The notes beneath the pieces are model-generated. The model was not told the origin of the DNA. It made no database searches and was given only the letters and a program-made list of their open reading frames with translations. From positions 2,971,200-3,035,199 of the forward strand of contig NZ_SMZK01000001.1 in the NCBI RefSeq assembly GCF_005938085.1: a stretch of 64,000 nucleotides of DNA, written 5' to 3'. The DNA is from Haloterrigena sp. H1 (GTDB lineage: Archaea; Halobacteriota; Halobacteria; Halobacteriales; Natrialbaceae). The translations under genes and the position numbers were made by a program. The first letter of the stretch is position 1, and every line of letters starts with the position of its first letter. This document shows, piece after piece, positions 8,733-17,307 of the stretch.

Positions 8733-9398
8733 CTACTGCTGTGGCCCGCGTTCCTCGAAGGGCTGGACGACCACGAATCCCTCCGATCCCGTAAACTCGA
8801 GCTGGTAGCTCTCGTCGGAGGACTGGCCGATCATATTCGAGAGCGAGGTGTCGACGTGACTGCCCGGCGTCGTCTCGCTCCAGGCGACGGTCGCGCTGGG
8901 ATCGGTTCTGACCGGCGGTTGCAAGACGAGCGGCTCGCCGTGGGTCGTGATCGCGACGGTGCCCGGCCCCTCGAGAAAGACGTTCGTCAGCCCGCCGGCA
9001 GAAAAGCCCGCGATGCTCTCGACGGTTCGGATCTCGTAGGTGACGCTCGACTCGAACGCGAGGACGTCATTGCCGTTGACCGAGATCGACTGCCCGGCGT
9101 CGAGCTCGAGAAGCTGGATCTTCTTCTCTTGATCAGCGAGATAGAGGTGTCCGGTCCCGGTGGCCTCCATTACCGGTGTTCCCTCGCCAGTTGCCTTCTC
9201 CTTGAGAAAGCCCGTAATGCCGCCTTCCGCGGAGGATTTCCCCTCGAAGGAGATGTCCCCGTCGTAGGCGATCATCGAGCCGGCTTTCGCGATGACGGAG
9301 CCGTCGAGATCGATGTCCAGTAGCTTGTCGTTCTCGAGTTGAAACGTCTCCCCGCCAGCTTTCGGTTCGTTCGCGGTAACGAATTCGTCGACGTTCAT
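8733..9398 (-). CDS. AIM24-family protein
   Basis: A 221-residue single-domain protein of the AIM24/TerD-like beta-rich fold. AKAGSMIAYDGDISFEGK near residue 40, GTGHLYLADQEK near residue 85 and the ETTPGSHVDTSLSNMIGQ segment near residue 185 are typical. Prokaryotic members are soluble proteins of uncertain role, often near membrane-stress genes. A CGTTTACTAG box at 9424-9433 lies ~28 nt before the ATG, supporting the start. A LemA-like gene lies just upstream on the same strand. Confidence 0.85.
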   Translation of the reverse strand: MNVDEFVTANEPKAGGETFQLENDKLLDIDLDGSVIAKAGSMIAYDGDISFEGKSSAEGGITGFLKEKATGEGTPVMEATGTGHLYLADQEKKIQLLELDAGQSISVNGNDVLAFESSVTYEIRTVESIAGFSAGGLTNVFLEGPGTVAITTHGEPLVLQPPVRTDPSATVAWSETTPGSHVDTSLSNMIGQSSDESYQLEFTGSEGFVVVQPFEERGPQQ

Positions 9399-9467
9399 GA
9401 TGAGCGAGCCGGATGGCTCTACCGGCTAGTAAACGCAAGCAGCCAAATAGTTATGTATGTTTAAATT

Positions 9468-9776
9468 TCAAGTTGCCGTGACTGCCGAGCGTCGTCTCGC
9501 TCCATCGGGTGACTGGGCTTCGATTGCGCCCTCGAGTGCGTCGACGATTCCCGCGAGCAGGTCCCGTTCGTGGGCGACGTGTTCGTTGGTCAGGTCGACG
9601 AGTTGTTCGAGTTCGCTCCGGCGGCGCTCGAGTAAGACCTCGACGTCGGCCCAGGTATTCTCACAGCGCTCGTTGGCTTCCATGACTCGCGCCTGTGCGT
9701 GTCCGAGATAGCGGACGACGCTGTAGCCGACAAGGAGGGGCCCGAACCCGACGACGACCGTCCCGAAGAGACTCAT
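9468..9776 (-). CDS. Short LemA-like membrane-anchored protein
   Basis: The protein has 102 residues. An N-terminal helix (MSLFGTVVVGFGPLLVGYSVV) precedes a coiled-coil helix with the LemA pattern: ANERCENTWADVEVLLERRRSELEQLV, where Asn-x-Trp and the RR-x-x-x-x-x-L positions match the family. LemA proteins are usually ~180 residues; this one stops after roughly half the helical bundle, and no continuation is visible in the 69 nt before AIM24. It is either a naturally short paralogue or a truncated one. The internal ATG at 9776 was chosen over an upstream in-frame start because it directly begins the membrane helix. Confidence 0.65.
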   Translation of the reverse strand: MSLFGTVVVGFGPLLVGYSVVRYLGHAQARVMEANERCENTWADVEVLLERRRSELEQLVDLTNEHVAHERDLLAGIVDALEGAIEAQSPDGARRRSAVTAT

Positions 9777-9891
9777 TCGGTTTCCGATAATTCGATCGGA
9801 CTGAATTGTAGTTTTTGTTTCACGATCGGCGGAAGTCGTGGATCGCCGAGAGGTGTCGTCTGCCGTGGCGAACGTGATCGACACGGCGCTG

Positions 9892-11805
9892 TCACCGAGA
9901 AGCAGTCACCTGGGACGGATCGTGACGATCGGCCATAGTCCGGTTTCGAGGGACGACGAGCGTGACGACGCTGCCCCGGGAATCGGCGTCCTCGAATCGA
10001 ATCGTCCCGCCGGCTTTCGTGACGATGTGGTCGACGAGCCACAGTCCCAGCCCGTTGCTATGGAGTAACGCGTCGATCTCCGCGTCCCCAGCGATGATCT
10101 GCCGTTCCGCGACTGGAATCCCCGGACCGTCGTCTTCGACGCGGATTTCGACTGTCTGCTCCCGAGAACGGGCACTGATCGCCACCGCAGGTGTTCCCTC
10201 CCGAGTGTGCACGATGGCGTTCTCGACGACTTCCGTGATCGCCTGCTCGAGCTCCGGCAGCGTCCGGAGTTCGAGGTCGGCCGGGATGTCGACGGTGACG
10301 TCGGCCTGCGGATACTGCTGTTCGAGTTGGCTCACGATCTCGTCGACGACGGCTGGCAGCTCGAGCGTCGTTGCCGTCGGCGGCGTCGACAGGAGCTGGA
10401 CGATCTCGCGTTGCTTGTCGGTCTGGGCGAGCAATTGATCGCTCGCGTCGACGATGCGAGCAGCCATCGACGCGATGTCGTCGTTATTGGTGTCGTCGGA
10501 CCGCTCGTGGATCATCTCGGCGTTGCCCGCGATCACGTTCATCTCGTTGCGGATATTGTGCCGAAGGACGCGAGCGAGCACCTGGAGCTGTGTGACGCTC
10601 TGGTGGAGATCGGTCTCCAGTTGTCGCTGGTATGCCTTCTGGTCGGTGATGTCGTCGTGGATCGCGACGAAGTTCTGGATCGCGCCGTCCTCGGCGAAGA
10701 TCGGCGCGATCGTCTGGTGGATCACGTAGCGGTCGCCGTCTCGGCGCTCGTTGACGATCTCGCCCTCCCAGACGTCCCCCGCGAGAATCGTCGACCACAG
10801 CTCGTCGTAGAACGGTTCGTCGTGCTCGCCGGATTTGAGGAGTTTGGGGTTTCGTCCGCGGGCGTCGACCGCCGAGTACCCCGTCATCGCCTCCCACGCA
10901 TCGTTGACGTACTGAATTGTGCCCTCTCGATCCGTAATCAGGACGGCGTGGCCCGAGTAGTCGGCCGCTTTTTTGAATTTGCGGGCTTCAGCTTCACGCT
11001 GTGCAAGCGTCCGATAGAGCGTCTTCTGTGGCTCTTTGATCCCAACCTTCACGACAGACAGGTAGATCAGATAGAACGAGGCGAACTTGAGGAGATGGCC
11101 GATGGCGTTGGAAAGCCCGTACACGTCGATGTAGACGGTAAAGGCGACCTCCGCGCCCATCGTCAGCAGTATCGAGCCGGCGAGAAACTGGAAGATACGC
11201 CGGTTGAACGTCTCTCGTTGGCTGTACAGGAGACCGAGACTGGCCGCAAAGAGAGCGATAACGACGTATTCGCTGCCGATCTTGGCTCGCGTCAGGCCGC
11301 TTCCCTCGACGTACATCTGTGGGAACCAGTCGACGACGAAGATCGAACCGAGTCCGAAGCCGACGACGGCAGCATAGCCCGTCACTAGCACAAACAGCCT
11401 CTCTCCGGTCCACTCGAGGTCGTCTCGCTCACCGACGACGAGGCCGACGATCCCCGCAGCCAAAAGCGAGCCTGCCTCGAGATATCGCCCCAGGACCCAG
11501 AGCTGTGTCGGCAGATTCGGGCCAGTATCGGGGAAGACCCCCATGCCTTTGTACGCGAGGACGTGGAGCAGGTCCACGCCGGCGACGAACAGATAGCTGA
11601 CGCCGAGAACTACCAGAAACGACCGATCGAGCTCTTCGCGTGCGTTCCAGGTGATGAGGAACACGACGGCAGCGATGAGAATGCTACCCAGTTCGGCGAG
11701 GCTATGAAAGAGCAGGTAGTTCCGCAGCTGGACGAGATACAGCGCACTGACGCCACCGGCCACGCCGACGAGCGCACCCACGTGTGTCCGCCACCGGAAC
11801 ACCAT
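9892..11805 (-). CDS. Membrane histidine kinase with MASE3-like sensor and PAS domain
   Basis: The protein has 637 residues. About seven helices fill residues 1-250 (a MASE3-like membrane sensor, with HVLAYKGMGVFP between helices). A PAS domain follows at ~275-395 (AVLITDREGTIQYVNDAWEAMTGYS). The phosphoacceptor is His416 in RVLRHNIRNEMNV, and an HATPase domain has N box ENAIVH, DDGPGIP and SNGLGLWLV. It would autophosphorylate and pass phosphate to a response regulator; no receiver gene is adjacent. ATG 11805 was preferred over an in-frame GTG at 11820. It is divergent from a second kinase, with a 192-nt gap. Confidence 0.9.
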   Translation of the reverse strand: MVFRWRTHVGALVGVAGGVSALYLVQLRNYLLFHSLAELGSILIAAVVFLITWNAREELDRSFLVVLGVSYLFVAGVDLLHVLAYKGMGVFPDTGPNLPTQLWVLGRYLEAGSLLAAGIVGLVVGERDDLEWTGERLFVLVTGYAAVVGFGLGSIFVVDWFPQMYVEGSGLTRAKIGSEYVVIALFAASLGLLYSQRETFNRRIFQFLAGSILLTMGAEVAFTVYIDVYGLSNAIGHLLKFASFYLIYLSVVKVGIKEPQKTLYRTLAQREAEARKFKKAADYSGHAVLITDREGTIQYVNDAWEAMTGYSAVDARGRNPKLLKSGEHDEPFYDELWSTILAGDVWEGEIVNERRDGDRYVIHQTIAPIFAEDGAIQNFVAIHDDITDQKAYQRQLETDLHQSVTQLQVLARVLRHNIRNEMNVIAGNAEMIHERSDDTNNDDIASMAARIVDASDQLLAQTDKQREIVQLLSTPPTATTLELPAVVDEIVSQLEQQYPQADVTVDIPADLELRTLPELEQAITEVVENAIVHTREGTPAVAISARSREQTVEIRVEDDGPGIPVAERQIIAGDAEIDALLHSNGLGLWLVDHIVTKAGGTIRFEDADSRGSVVTLVVPRNRTMADRHDPSQVTASR

Positions 11806-11997
11806 GCTACTGACAGCCACCTGTACTCATCCCCGTCCCAGTATATCGTTATAAGAACATCGGCTGGCGTCCGCAGCGACAATTCGGATCGCAGTGTCGC
11901 GTCTTCGGTTGAGCCAGTGGGCTGCTGAGTACCGTCGAAGACGCAGTTGTCGAGCGAAATCAGTACTTTCACTGTCCAAACGACGAACACACACTCG

Positions 11998-14016
11998 ATG
12001 AAGACCAAGCGTCTGTTTCTTCTCCTCATCGCGCTTATTGCAGTGGTTCTCTCTGTCTCCGTCGTCGTCGGGTTTCAATATCACAAGGACTCCCTCTACA
12101 CCCACGAGCAAGAGGAGCTCGACCACGCGACGGTCCACATCCAGTCCGAACTCGACGGACAACTCGATGCACTCCAGCGAACCACCGAGATCGGAGCGAC
12201 GAACCCGGAACTGACACGCCACGGAAGCGCGTCCCAGCGACGGACCCTCGAGACGTTCGTCGAGCGGTCGTCGTTTGCCGGCGCGTCGGTCATCGACGCC
12301 AACGGGACGATGACGGCGATCGTCGCCGACTCCGGCCAGCCGGAGGACACCGTCGGTGACGATTTCGGTGATCGCGTCTACTTCCAGCGTGCGATGGCGG
12401 GCGAGACCTACGTGAGCGACCCCATCGAAGCCGACTCCGGTAACTACATCCTGACGATCAGTACGCCGCTGTACGAGAACGAGACCCGCGTTGGGACGCT
12501 CAACGCGGCGTTTCACTTAGAGCACGGAGACTTCTTCCCGCAGTTTACCGCCACGCTCGAGGACCGGCAGGGGTTGACGATCGAGTCACAGTCCGGCGAG
12601 CCCATCTATACGACCGCCCCGTCGCCGAACACCGACCTGATAGAACGGCAGACGACGCTCTCGGAGACCGGCTGGACGATCACCGTCAGTGAGAGTCGGA
12701 TTCCGATACAGGAGCGGAGCCGGGAACTCTCCATGCTTCAGGGTAGCGCGCTCGTGTTCGTGCTCGGCACGCTCTCCCTGTTCGGGTGGTGGGTTTACCG
12801 GCGGAACCTCGCACAACTCGAGGGATTGCTCGACGGCTTCGAAGGAATCGAAAACCAGGAGTATCAGACACGGATCTCGCTCGACGGTGCCGACGAGTGG
12901 CAGCGCATCGAGCACGGATTCAACCAGCTGAGCCGGACGCTCGAGGGGCACATGCGCGAACGACGACAGCGTGAACGGGCTCTCGAGCGCTACGAACGAC
13001 TCGTCGAGAACCTCCCAGTTGGCGTGTATCAGAACACGGCAGGCCCAGACGGGGAGTTCGTCTTACTAAACGACGCAATGGTCGACCTGTTCGACGCTGA
13101 CTCCAAGACCGATCTCAAGTCACACACCGTCAGTGATCTGTACCACGACCCTGCCGATCGAGAGCAGTTCAGCGACCGGCTCGCCGACCGCGGCGTCGTG
13201 AAAGGCGAAGAGCTCCGGCTACAGACGCTCGAGGGCAAGGAGCTGTGGGGAAGCGTCACCGCGATCGCCAGAGAGATCGAAGGGGACATCGTCTTCGACG
13301 GAGCCATCCAGGACGTGACCACACGAAAGCGGTACGAACAGCGACTCGAGGACCAGCGTGACAACCTCGAGACGTTGAATCAGGTGCTGCGCCACGACGT
13401 TCGCAACGACCTACAGATCGTGCTGGCCTATGCGGATCTGCTGGCCGACCACGTCGAGGAAGACAGCGACGCGAGAGACAATCTCGAGACGCTCCGGGAC
13501 AGTGCGTCGCAAGCAGTCGACCTGACGGAGACGGCCCGAGAGATGGCCGACGTGATGCTTACGGACGCCGACGACCGGCGACAGCTGTCCCTGTCTCCCG
13601 TCATCACGGACGTCGTCGAGGACGTCCGGTCACAGTACGCCAACGCGGACGTCACCATCGAGGGGAGGGTGCCCGAGACGGCGGTCCTGGCAAACGAGAT
13701 GGTCGAATCCGTCTTCCGGAACCTGGTGAAAAACGCCATCCAGCACAACGACAAGGCGGCCCCCGAGGTGACCGTCTCGGTGAGCGACGACGCAGACGAC
13801 GTCACCGTCCGCGTCGCGGACAACGGCCCCGGCGTCCCCGACAATCAAAAAGACGAGATCTTCGGCAAAGGCGAACGCGGCCTCGAGAGCGCCGGCACTG
13901 GACTCGGCCTGTACTTGGCACAGACCTTGGTCGACGCCTACGGCGGCGATATCTGGGTCGAGGACAACGATCCCGAGGGGGCCGTCTTCGTGGTCACGCT
14001 TCCCAACGCCGACTAA
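11998..14016 (+). CDS. Membrane histidine kinase with Cache-type extracellular sensor
   Basis: The protein has 672 residues. One helix at ~5-25, then ~215 residues outside the cell that look like a double-Cache sensor (GDRVYFQRAMAGETYVSDP; YILTISTPLYEN), a second helix at ~245-266, a HAMP-like stretch, a PAS domain at ~337-442, phosphoacceptor His466 in QVLRHDVRNDLQI, and an HATPase domain with ENAIQHND-type N box (NAIQHND) and DNGPGVP, GTGLGLYLA. Cache sensors usually bind small extracellular ligands. The ATG at 11998 starts the first membrane helix. No partner regulator is adjacent, as is common for haloarchaeal kinases. Confidence 0.9.
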   Translation: MKTKRLFLLLIALIAVVLSVSVVVGFQYHKDSLYTHEQEELDHATVHIQSELDGQLDALQRTTEIGATNPELTRHGSASQRRTLETFVERSSFAGASVIDANGTMTAIVADSGQPEDTVGDDFGDRVYFQRAMAGETYVSDPIEADSGNYILTISTPLYENETRVGTLNAAFHLEHGDFFPQFTATLEDRQGLTIESQSGEPIYTTAPSPNTDLIERQTTLSETGWTITVSESRIPIQERSRELSMLQGSALVFVLGTLSLFGWWVYRRNLAQLEGLLDGFEGIENQEYQTRISLDGADEWQRIEHGFNQLSRTLEGHMRERRQRERALERYERLVENLPVGVYQNTAGPDGEFVLLNDAMVDLFDADSKTDLKSHTVSDLYHDPADREQFSDRLADRGVVKGEELRLQTLEGKELWGSVTAIAREIEGDIVFDGAIQDVTTRKRYEQRLEDQRDNLETLNQVLRHDVRNDLQIVLAYADLLADHVEEDSDARDNLETLRDSASQAVDLTETAREMADVMLTDADDRRQLSLSPVITDVVEDVRSQYANADVTIEGRVPETAVLANEMVESVFRNLVKNAIQHNDKAAPEVTVSVSDDADDVTVRVADNGPGVPDNQKDEIFGKGERGLESAGTGLGLYLAQTLVDAYGGDIWVEDNDPEGAVFVVTLPNAD

Positions 14017-14069
14017 CGCCTCTCTCTCTGGGTCGAGCTTTTTCCGCCTGTGGCGCGTCCGTCTCGCGT

Positions 14070-14555
14070 ATGCCCGAGTCCGAGCCCGACCCCGACCCAG
14101 AGCTCCGCGGTTCCTGGACCGAACCAGAAGTCACGGCCTTCTTACAGGAGGCGACGATTCCGATCCGGCTCGCCACCCACCGACCGGACGGCTCGCTGTG
14201 GCTCGTCACGCTGTGGTATCGCTACCGCGACGGCACGCTCGAGTGTGCGACCGGAGCCAGTTCGGCGCTCGTTCGCTTCCTCCGGCACGATCCAGCGGTC
14301 GCCTTCGAAGTCTCGACGAACGACGTCCCCTACCGCGGCATCAGAGGGACCGGCACCGTCGACCTCGCTCCCGACGAAGACAAGGCCGTGCTCCGGGCGC
14401 TGCTCGAGCGGTATCTCGGGGGGACGGACTCCGACCTCGCCGCGTGGTTGCTCGACGACGACCGCGAGGAAATCCGGATTCGGATCGAGCCCAGCGAAAT
14501 CTACAGCTGGGATTACAGCGAGCGCATGGCAGACTCGAGCGAGGACACGGACTAG
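14070..14555 (+). CDS. PPOX-class flavin/F420-binding protein
   Basis: A 161-residue split-barrel protein of the pyridoxamine-phosphate-oxidase class. IRLATHRPDGSLWLVTLWYRY is the typical first beta hairpin, followed by LVRFLRHDPAVAFEVSTN and YRGIRGTGTVDL. These proteins bind FMN or F420 and reduce or oxidise small molecules; the substrate cannot be predicted. The N-terminal 15 residues are acidic and Pro-rich (MPESEPDPDPEL). The gene is 53 nt after the kinase and converges with the mqo gene on the other strand. Confidence 0.85.
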   Translation: MPESEPDPDPELRGSWTEPEVTAFLQEATIPIRLATHRPDGSLWLVTLWYRYRDGTLECATGASSALVRFLRHDPAVAFEVSTNDVPYRGIRGTGTVDLAPDEDKAVLRALLERYLGGTDSDLAAWLLDDDREEIRIRIEPSEIYSWDYSERMADSSEDTD

Positions 14556-14633
14556 CGGTGGGAGAAAAAATCGGATTGCGGGACGATCGAATCCCGCAAT
14601 CGAGAATCGAACTGACGGTGTCGCTCTGGCCGA

Positions 14634-16028
14634 TCAGTCGTCGTCAGCGTTCGGCGCGACAACTTTCGGGTCGTCGGAGTCGTCGGCGCGTGGGAAGTGG
14701 CCGATCGTTTCCTCGCGGAACGCTTCCTCGTCGAACTCGTAGTCGTCGCCGAGGAAGTCGAGCAGGGTGTGGGTGTCTCGCATAGCGTTTTTGAGACACG
14801 TCGAGGCACCCGGCGACGGCGTGATGTTGAAGATGATGTCGTCGCCGACGATTTTGGCCTCGCCCATGTCGAGCGATTTGTTCTTCGTGTCGACGATCTG
14901 TGGTCGGACGCCACCGTAGCCTTTGGCGCGTTCGATGTCCTCGAGTTCGACGGTCGGGACGACCTTCTGGACGTGGGGCAGGAACTGCTTCCGGCCGACC
15001 TCGGGGATGTCGTAGAGGAGGTTCCGGAGGACGTACGGCAGCAGGATGCGGTCGGACAGGATGTTGGCGTAACTGAGGAACGCCGCAGCGTTCAGGCCGA
15101 ACACGTCGAGGAAGTCTTTGACCGTCGAGATGCGGCCGCGCTCGAGCGTCGGGACGAGCTTTGCGGTCGGTCCGAAGCGGGTGATACTGCCGTCGTGGAC
15201 GTCCGCGTCGCCGTGGACGGCCGCGAAGGGCAGCTTCTTCATCTGGAGCGTGTAGACCTTCCCGTTCAGGAGGCCGTCGTCGGTGTCCGCGAGGAAGAAG
15301 CTCCCGGCGATGGGCAGCAGGACCTTGTCCTGTCCGTAGCCGAGTTCCTTCGCCATCTGCAGGCTGTGCGAGCCGGCAGCGACGACGGTGGCGTCACAAT
15401 CGAAGCGACCGCGGTCGGTCTCGATCGTGTAGCCGTCGAGCGTCGGCGTGATGTCTGTGACTTCCGTGCCGGTGTAGACGTCGACGTTCGCCTCTTCGCG
15501 GGCTTCGTCGACGAACGACTTCGACGTCTCGCCGTAGTCGACGACGTAGCCGTCGGGCGTCTGCAGGGCGAGCATCTCCTTGTTGGGATCGCGGCCCTCG
15601 ACGACTTTCGGCTCGAGTTCGGCGATCTCGTCGCGGTCGATCGGCCGGAGTTTCGGGAAGAGGTCGCCGAAGCCCTCGTCCTCGTAGCGCTCCTCGAGTT
15701 CTGCGACCTCCTCGTCGCCGACACCGAGGACCATCTTGCTGCGCTTGGAGTGCATCTCCCGGTCGGGGTCGTGGTTCTCGAGATACCCCGCAAGGAGTTC
15801 TGCGGCCTCTTTGACCTCTTCGGCCTTCTCGAGCGTGTAGTTGGTCTCGATATCTCCGAAGTGGAGGGTCTGGGAGTTGTTGGTGTGATGGGAGTTGATC
15901 GCTGCGATCTCCGATTCCTTCTCGATCAGTGCGATCGAGTCGATATCAGTGAACTTCGCGGTCGTGTACAGAAGGGATGCACCACTGATACCGCCGCCGA
16001 CGATAACTAGGTCGTATTTACCAGACAT
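14634..16028 (-). CDS. mqo: Malate:quinone oxidoreductase-like FAD enzyme
   Basis: The protein has 464 residues. A Rossmann FAD-binding motif IVGGGISGASL is at residue ~8, with an acidic strand end (ALIEKESE). HHTNNSQTLHFG near residue 47, TRFGPTAKLVP near residue 280 and TPSPGASTCLKNA near residue 405 match the malate:quinone oxidoreductase family. The enzyme oxidises malate to oxaloacetate on the inner face of the membrane and feeds electrons to menaquinone, bypassing NAD malate dehydrogenase. No other citric-acid-cycle gene is adjacent. A GTTATAGG box near 16071-16078 would give a leader of ~15-20 nt. Confidence 0.85.
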   Translation of the reverse strand: MSGKYDLVIVGGGISGASLLYTTAKFTDIDSIALIEKESEIAAINSHHTNNSQTLHFGDIETNYTLEKAEEVKEAAELLAGYLENHDPDREMHSKRSKMVLGVGDEEVAELEERYEDEGFGDLFPKLRPIDRDEIAELEPKVVEGRDPNKEMLALQTPDGYVVDYGETSKSFVDEAREEANVDVYTGTEVTDITPTLDGYTIETDRGRFDCDATVVAAGSHSLQMAKELGYGQDKVLLPIAGSFFLADTDDGLLNGKVYTLQMKKLPFAAVHGDADVHDGSITRFGPTAKLVPTLERGRISTVKDFLDVFGLNAAAFLSYANILSDRILLPYVLRNLLYDIPEVGRKQFLPHVQKVVPTVELEDIERAKGYGGVRPQIVDTKNKSLDMGEAKIVGDDIIFNITPSPGASTCLKNAMRDTHTLLDFLGDDYEFDEEAFREETIGHFPRADDSDDPKVVAPNADDD

Positions 16029-16339
16029 TATTGGGTTGTGTGGGTCGGTACTGCATACGCTCGACTCCAGACCTATAACTCATATTTTTTCGTCCTCGTT
16101 TTCGACAGTTGTCTACAGAGGCATCGACGGCTGTGAGTTGACCGTCGAAATCGTATTGAGAGCGGCGTTATCGGCCGATAACAGAGTTAATTCGATGAAT
16201 TGTCCTGACTTTCAACCGCTTCATCGGTGGTGGTCGTGTTCCTACGACCCGGTGTCTCAAGAGGAGTCTACACACGATATCGACAGTCGACGTATCACGA
16301 AACGATCCACCGCGTGCGTACGTCACTGTCCGTGACGGT
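16029..16339. other. Intergenic stretch, no gene
   Basis: This 311-nt gap between two minus-strand genes holds the mqo promoter (AT-rich CATATTTTTTCG and the reverse TATA box near 16071-16078). At its right end a small hairpin, CGTCAC-TGTCC-GTGACG at 16321-16337, could end transcription of the channel gene. No convincing open frame was found on either strand. Confidence 0.5.
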
Positions 16340-17176
16340 TCACTCGCTCGAGTCGTCCTCCTGGTAGATGACGTGGCCGCAGGCCTTGCAATGGGAGGCG
16401 TCTCGATCGTGAGCCGACAGCCCGCAGTTCGGACACGTGACGTCGACTTTGTCCCTGCGACTCCACTCACGAACGATCTTACTCGCCTGCCACGGGATGA
16501 CGATGATCCCGGTTAGGATCGCCGCCACCGTGATCCACCGGCCGGCAGCCGTGAGCGGAACGATATCACCGAATCCGACCGTCGACAGCGCGACTACGAC
16601 GTAGTAGAAGGCGTCGCCGAACGTGCTCACCTTGGGATTCACGACGTGTTCGGCGCTGTAGAAGAGCCCGGCGGAGACGAAAAACAGAACCAGCACCGTC
16701 AACAACAACTTCAGCGCGCGCAAGGCGTTGTCGGAGATCGTCCCGAAAAAGAACTCCGCGTCCTGCGTGAACCGATAGAACCGGAGCGCACGAAGCACGC
16801 GGACCGCACGGAGAAAGCCGACGTTGGCGATCGTCGCACCCGGCACGGCCAGCACCAGAACCGTCGGTAGAATCGCGAGTACGTCGGCTATGGTGTAGGG
16901 ATCGGTAGCCTCATCGAGGCGATCTCTGGCACCGTACAGTCGCAGGCCGTACTCCACCAGGAACACGCTGGCGATGGCGACTTCGAATCGCCAGAGCGTC
17001 GTCTGCAGGGCCGCCGAGAGCGGATACGTCTCCGCAACGTAGACGGCAATGAACACGAGATTGAGTGCCAACAGCGCGATGTCGATCGCTTTGCCCAGCT
17101 GCGTCCGATGATCGAGCAAGTAGAACCGAACGAGTTCCCGACGATCGCGATGGTCAGACGACGGGTCGGTCGGCAT
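16340..17176 (-). CDS. Voltage-gated-type potassium channel with zinc-ribbon tail
   Basis: A 278-residue six-helix ion channel. Helices S1-S3 occupy residues ~25-110, an S4-like helix has Arg every third residue (LRAVRVLRALRFYR), and the pore loop carries the K+ selectivity filter TVGFGD near residue 205. The cytoplasmic end carries a four-Cys zinc ribbon, CPNCGLSAHD and CKACGHV, unusual for the family but seen in archaeal channels. It would pass K+ across the cell membrane. The ATG at 17176 (MPTDPSSDHRD) was preferred because the longer frame begins with an unrelated basic stretch. Confidence 0.9.
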   Translation of the reverse strand: MPTDPSSDHRDRRELVRFYLLDHRTQLGKAIDIALLALNLVFIAVYVAETYPLSAALQTTLWRFEVAIASVFLVEYGLRLYGARDRLDEATDPYTIADVLAILPTVLVLAVPGATIANVGFLRAVRVLRALRFYRFTQDAEFFFGTISDNALRALKLLLTVLVLFFVSAGLFYSAEHVVNPKVSTFGDAFYYVVVALSTVGFGDIVPLTAAGRWITVAAILTGIIVIPWQASKIVREWSRRDKVDVTCPNCGLSAHDRDASHCKACGHVIYQEDDSSE

Positions 17177-17307
17177 TCGACGGAACTCTCTGAGGGCGAG
17201 CCATGTAGTCCCTCGGGTCCGCAACCGGAGACGCGTCGGCAGTCGCTATCAGTGCGACCGCGGCCGGCGTGGCACCGGGTATTACTCCCTTCGTCTCGAG
17301 TAAGTGA

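Noticed and set aside
10207..11388. 393-codon plus-strand open frame opposite the first histidine kinase
   Set aside because: High GC makes long antisense frames common; the product has no domain and no promoter.
14697..16010. 437-codon plus-strand open frame opposite the malate:quinone oxidoreductase gene
   Set aside because: It mirrors the codon bias of the minus-strand gene, has a Val/Asp/Arg-rich low-sense product and no domain; the FAD enzyme on the other strand is unmistakable.
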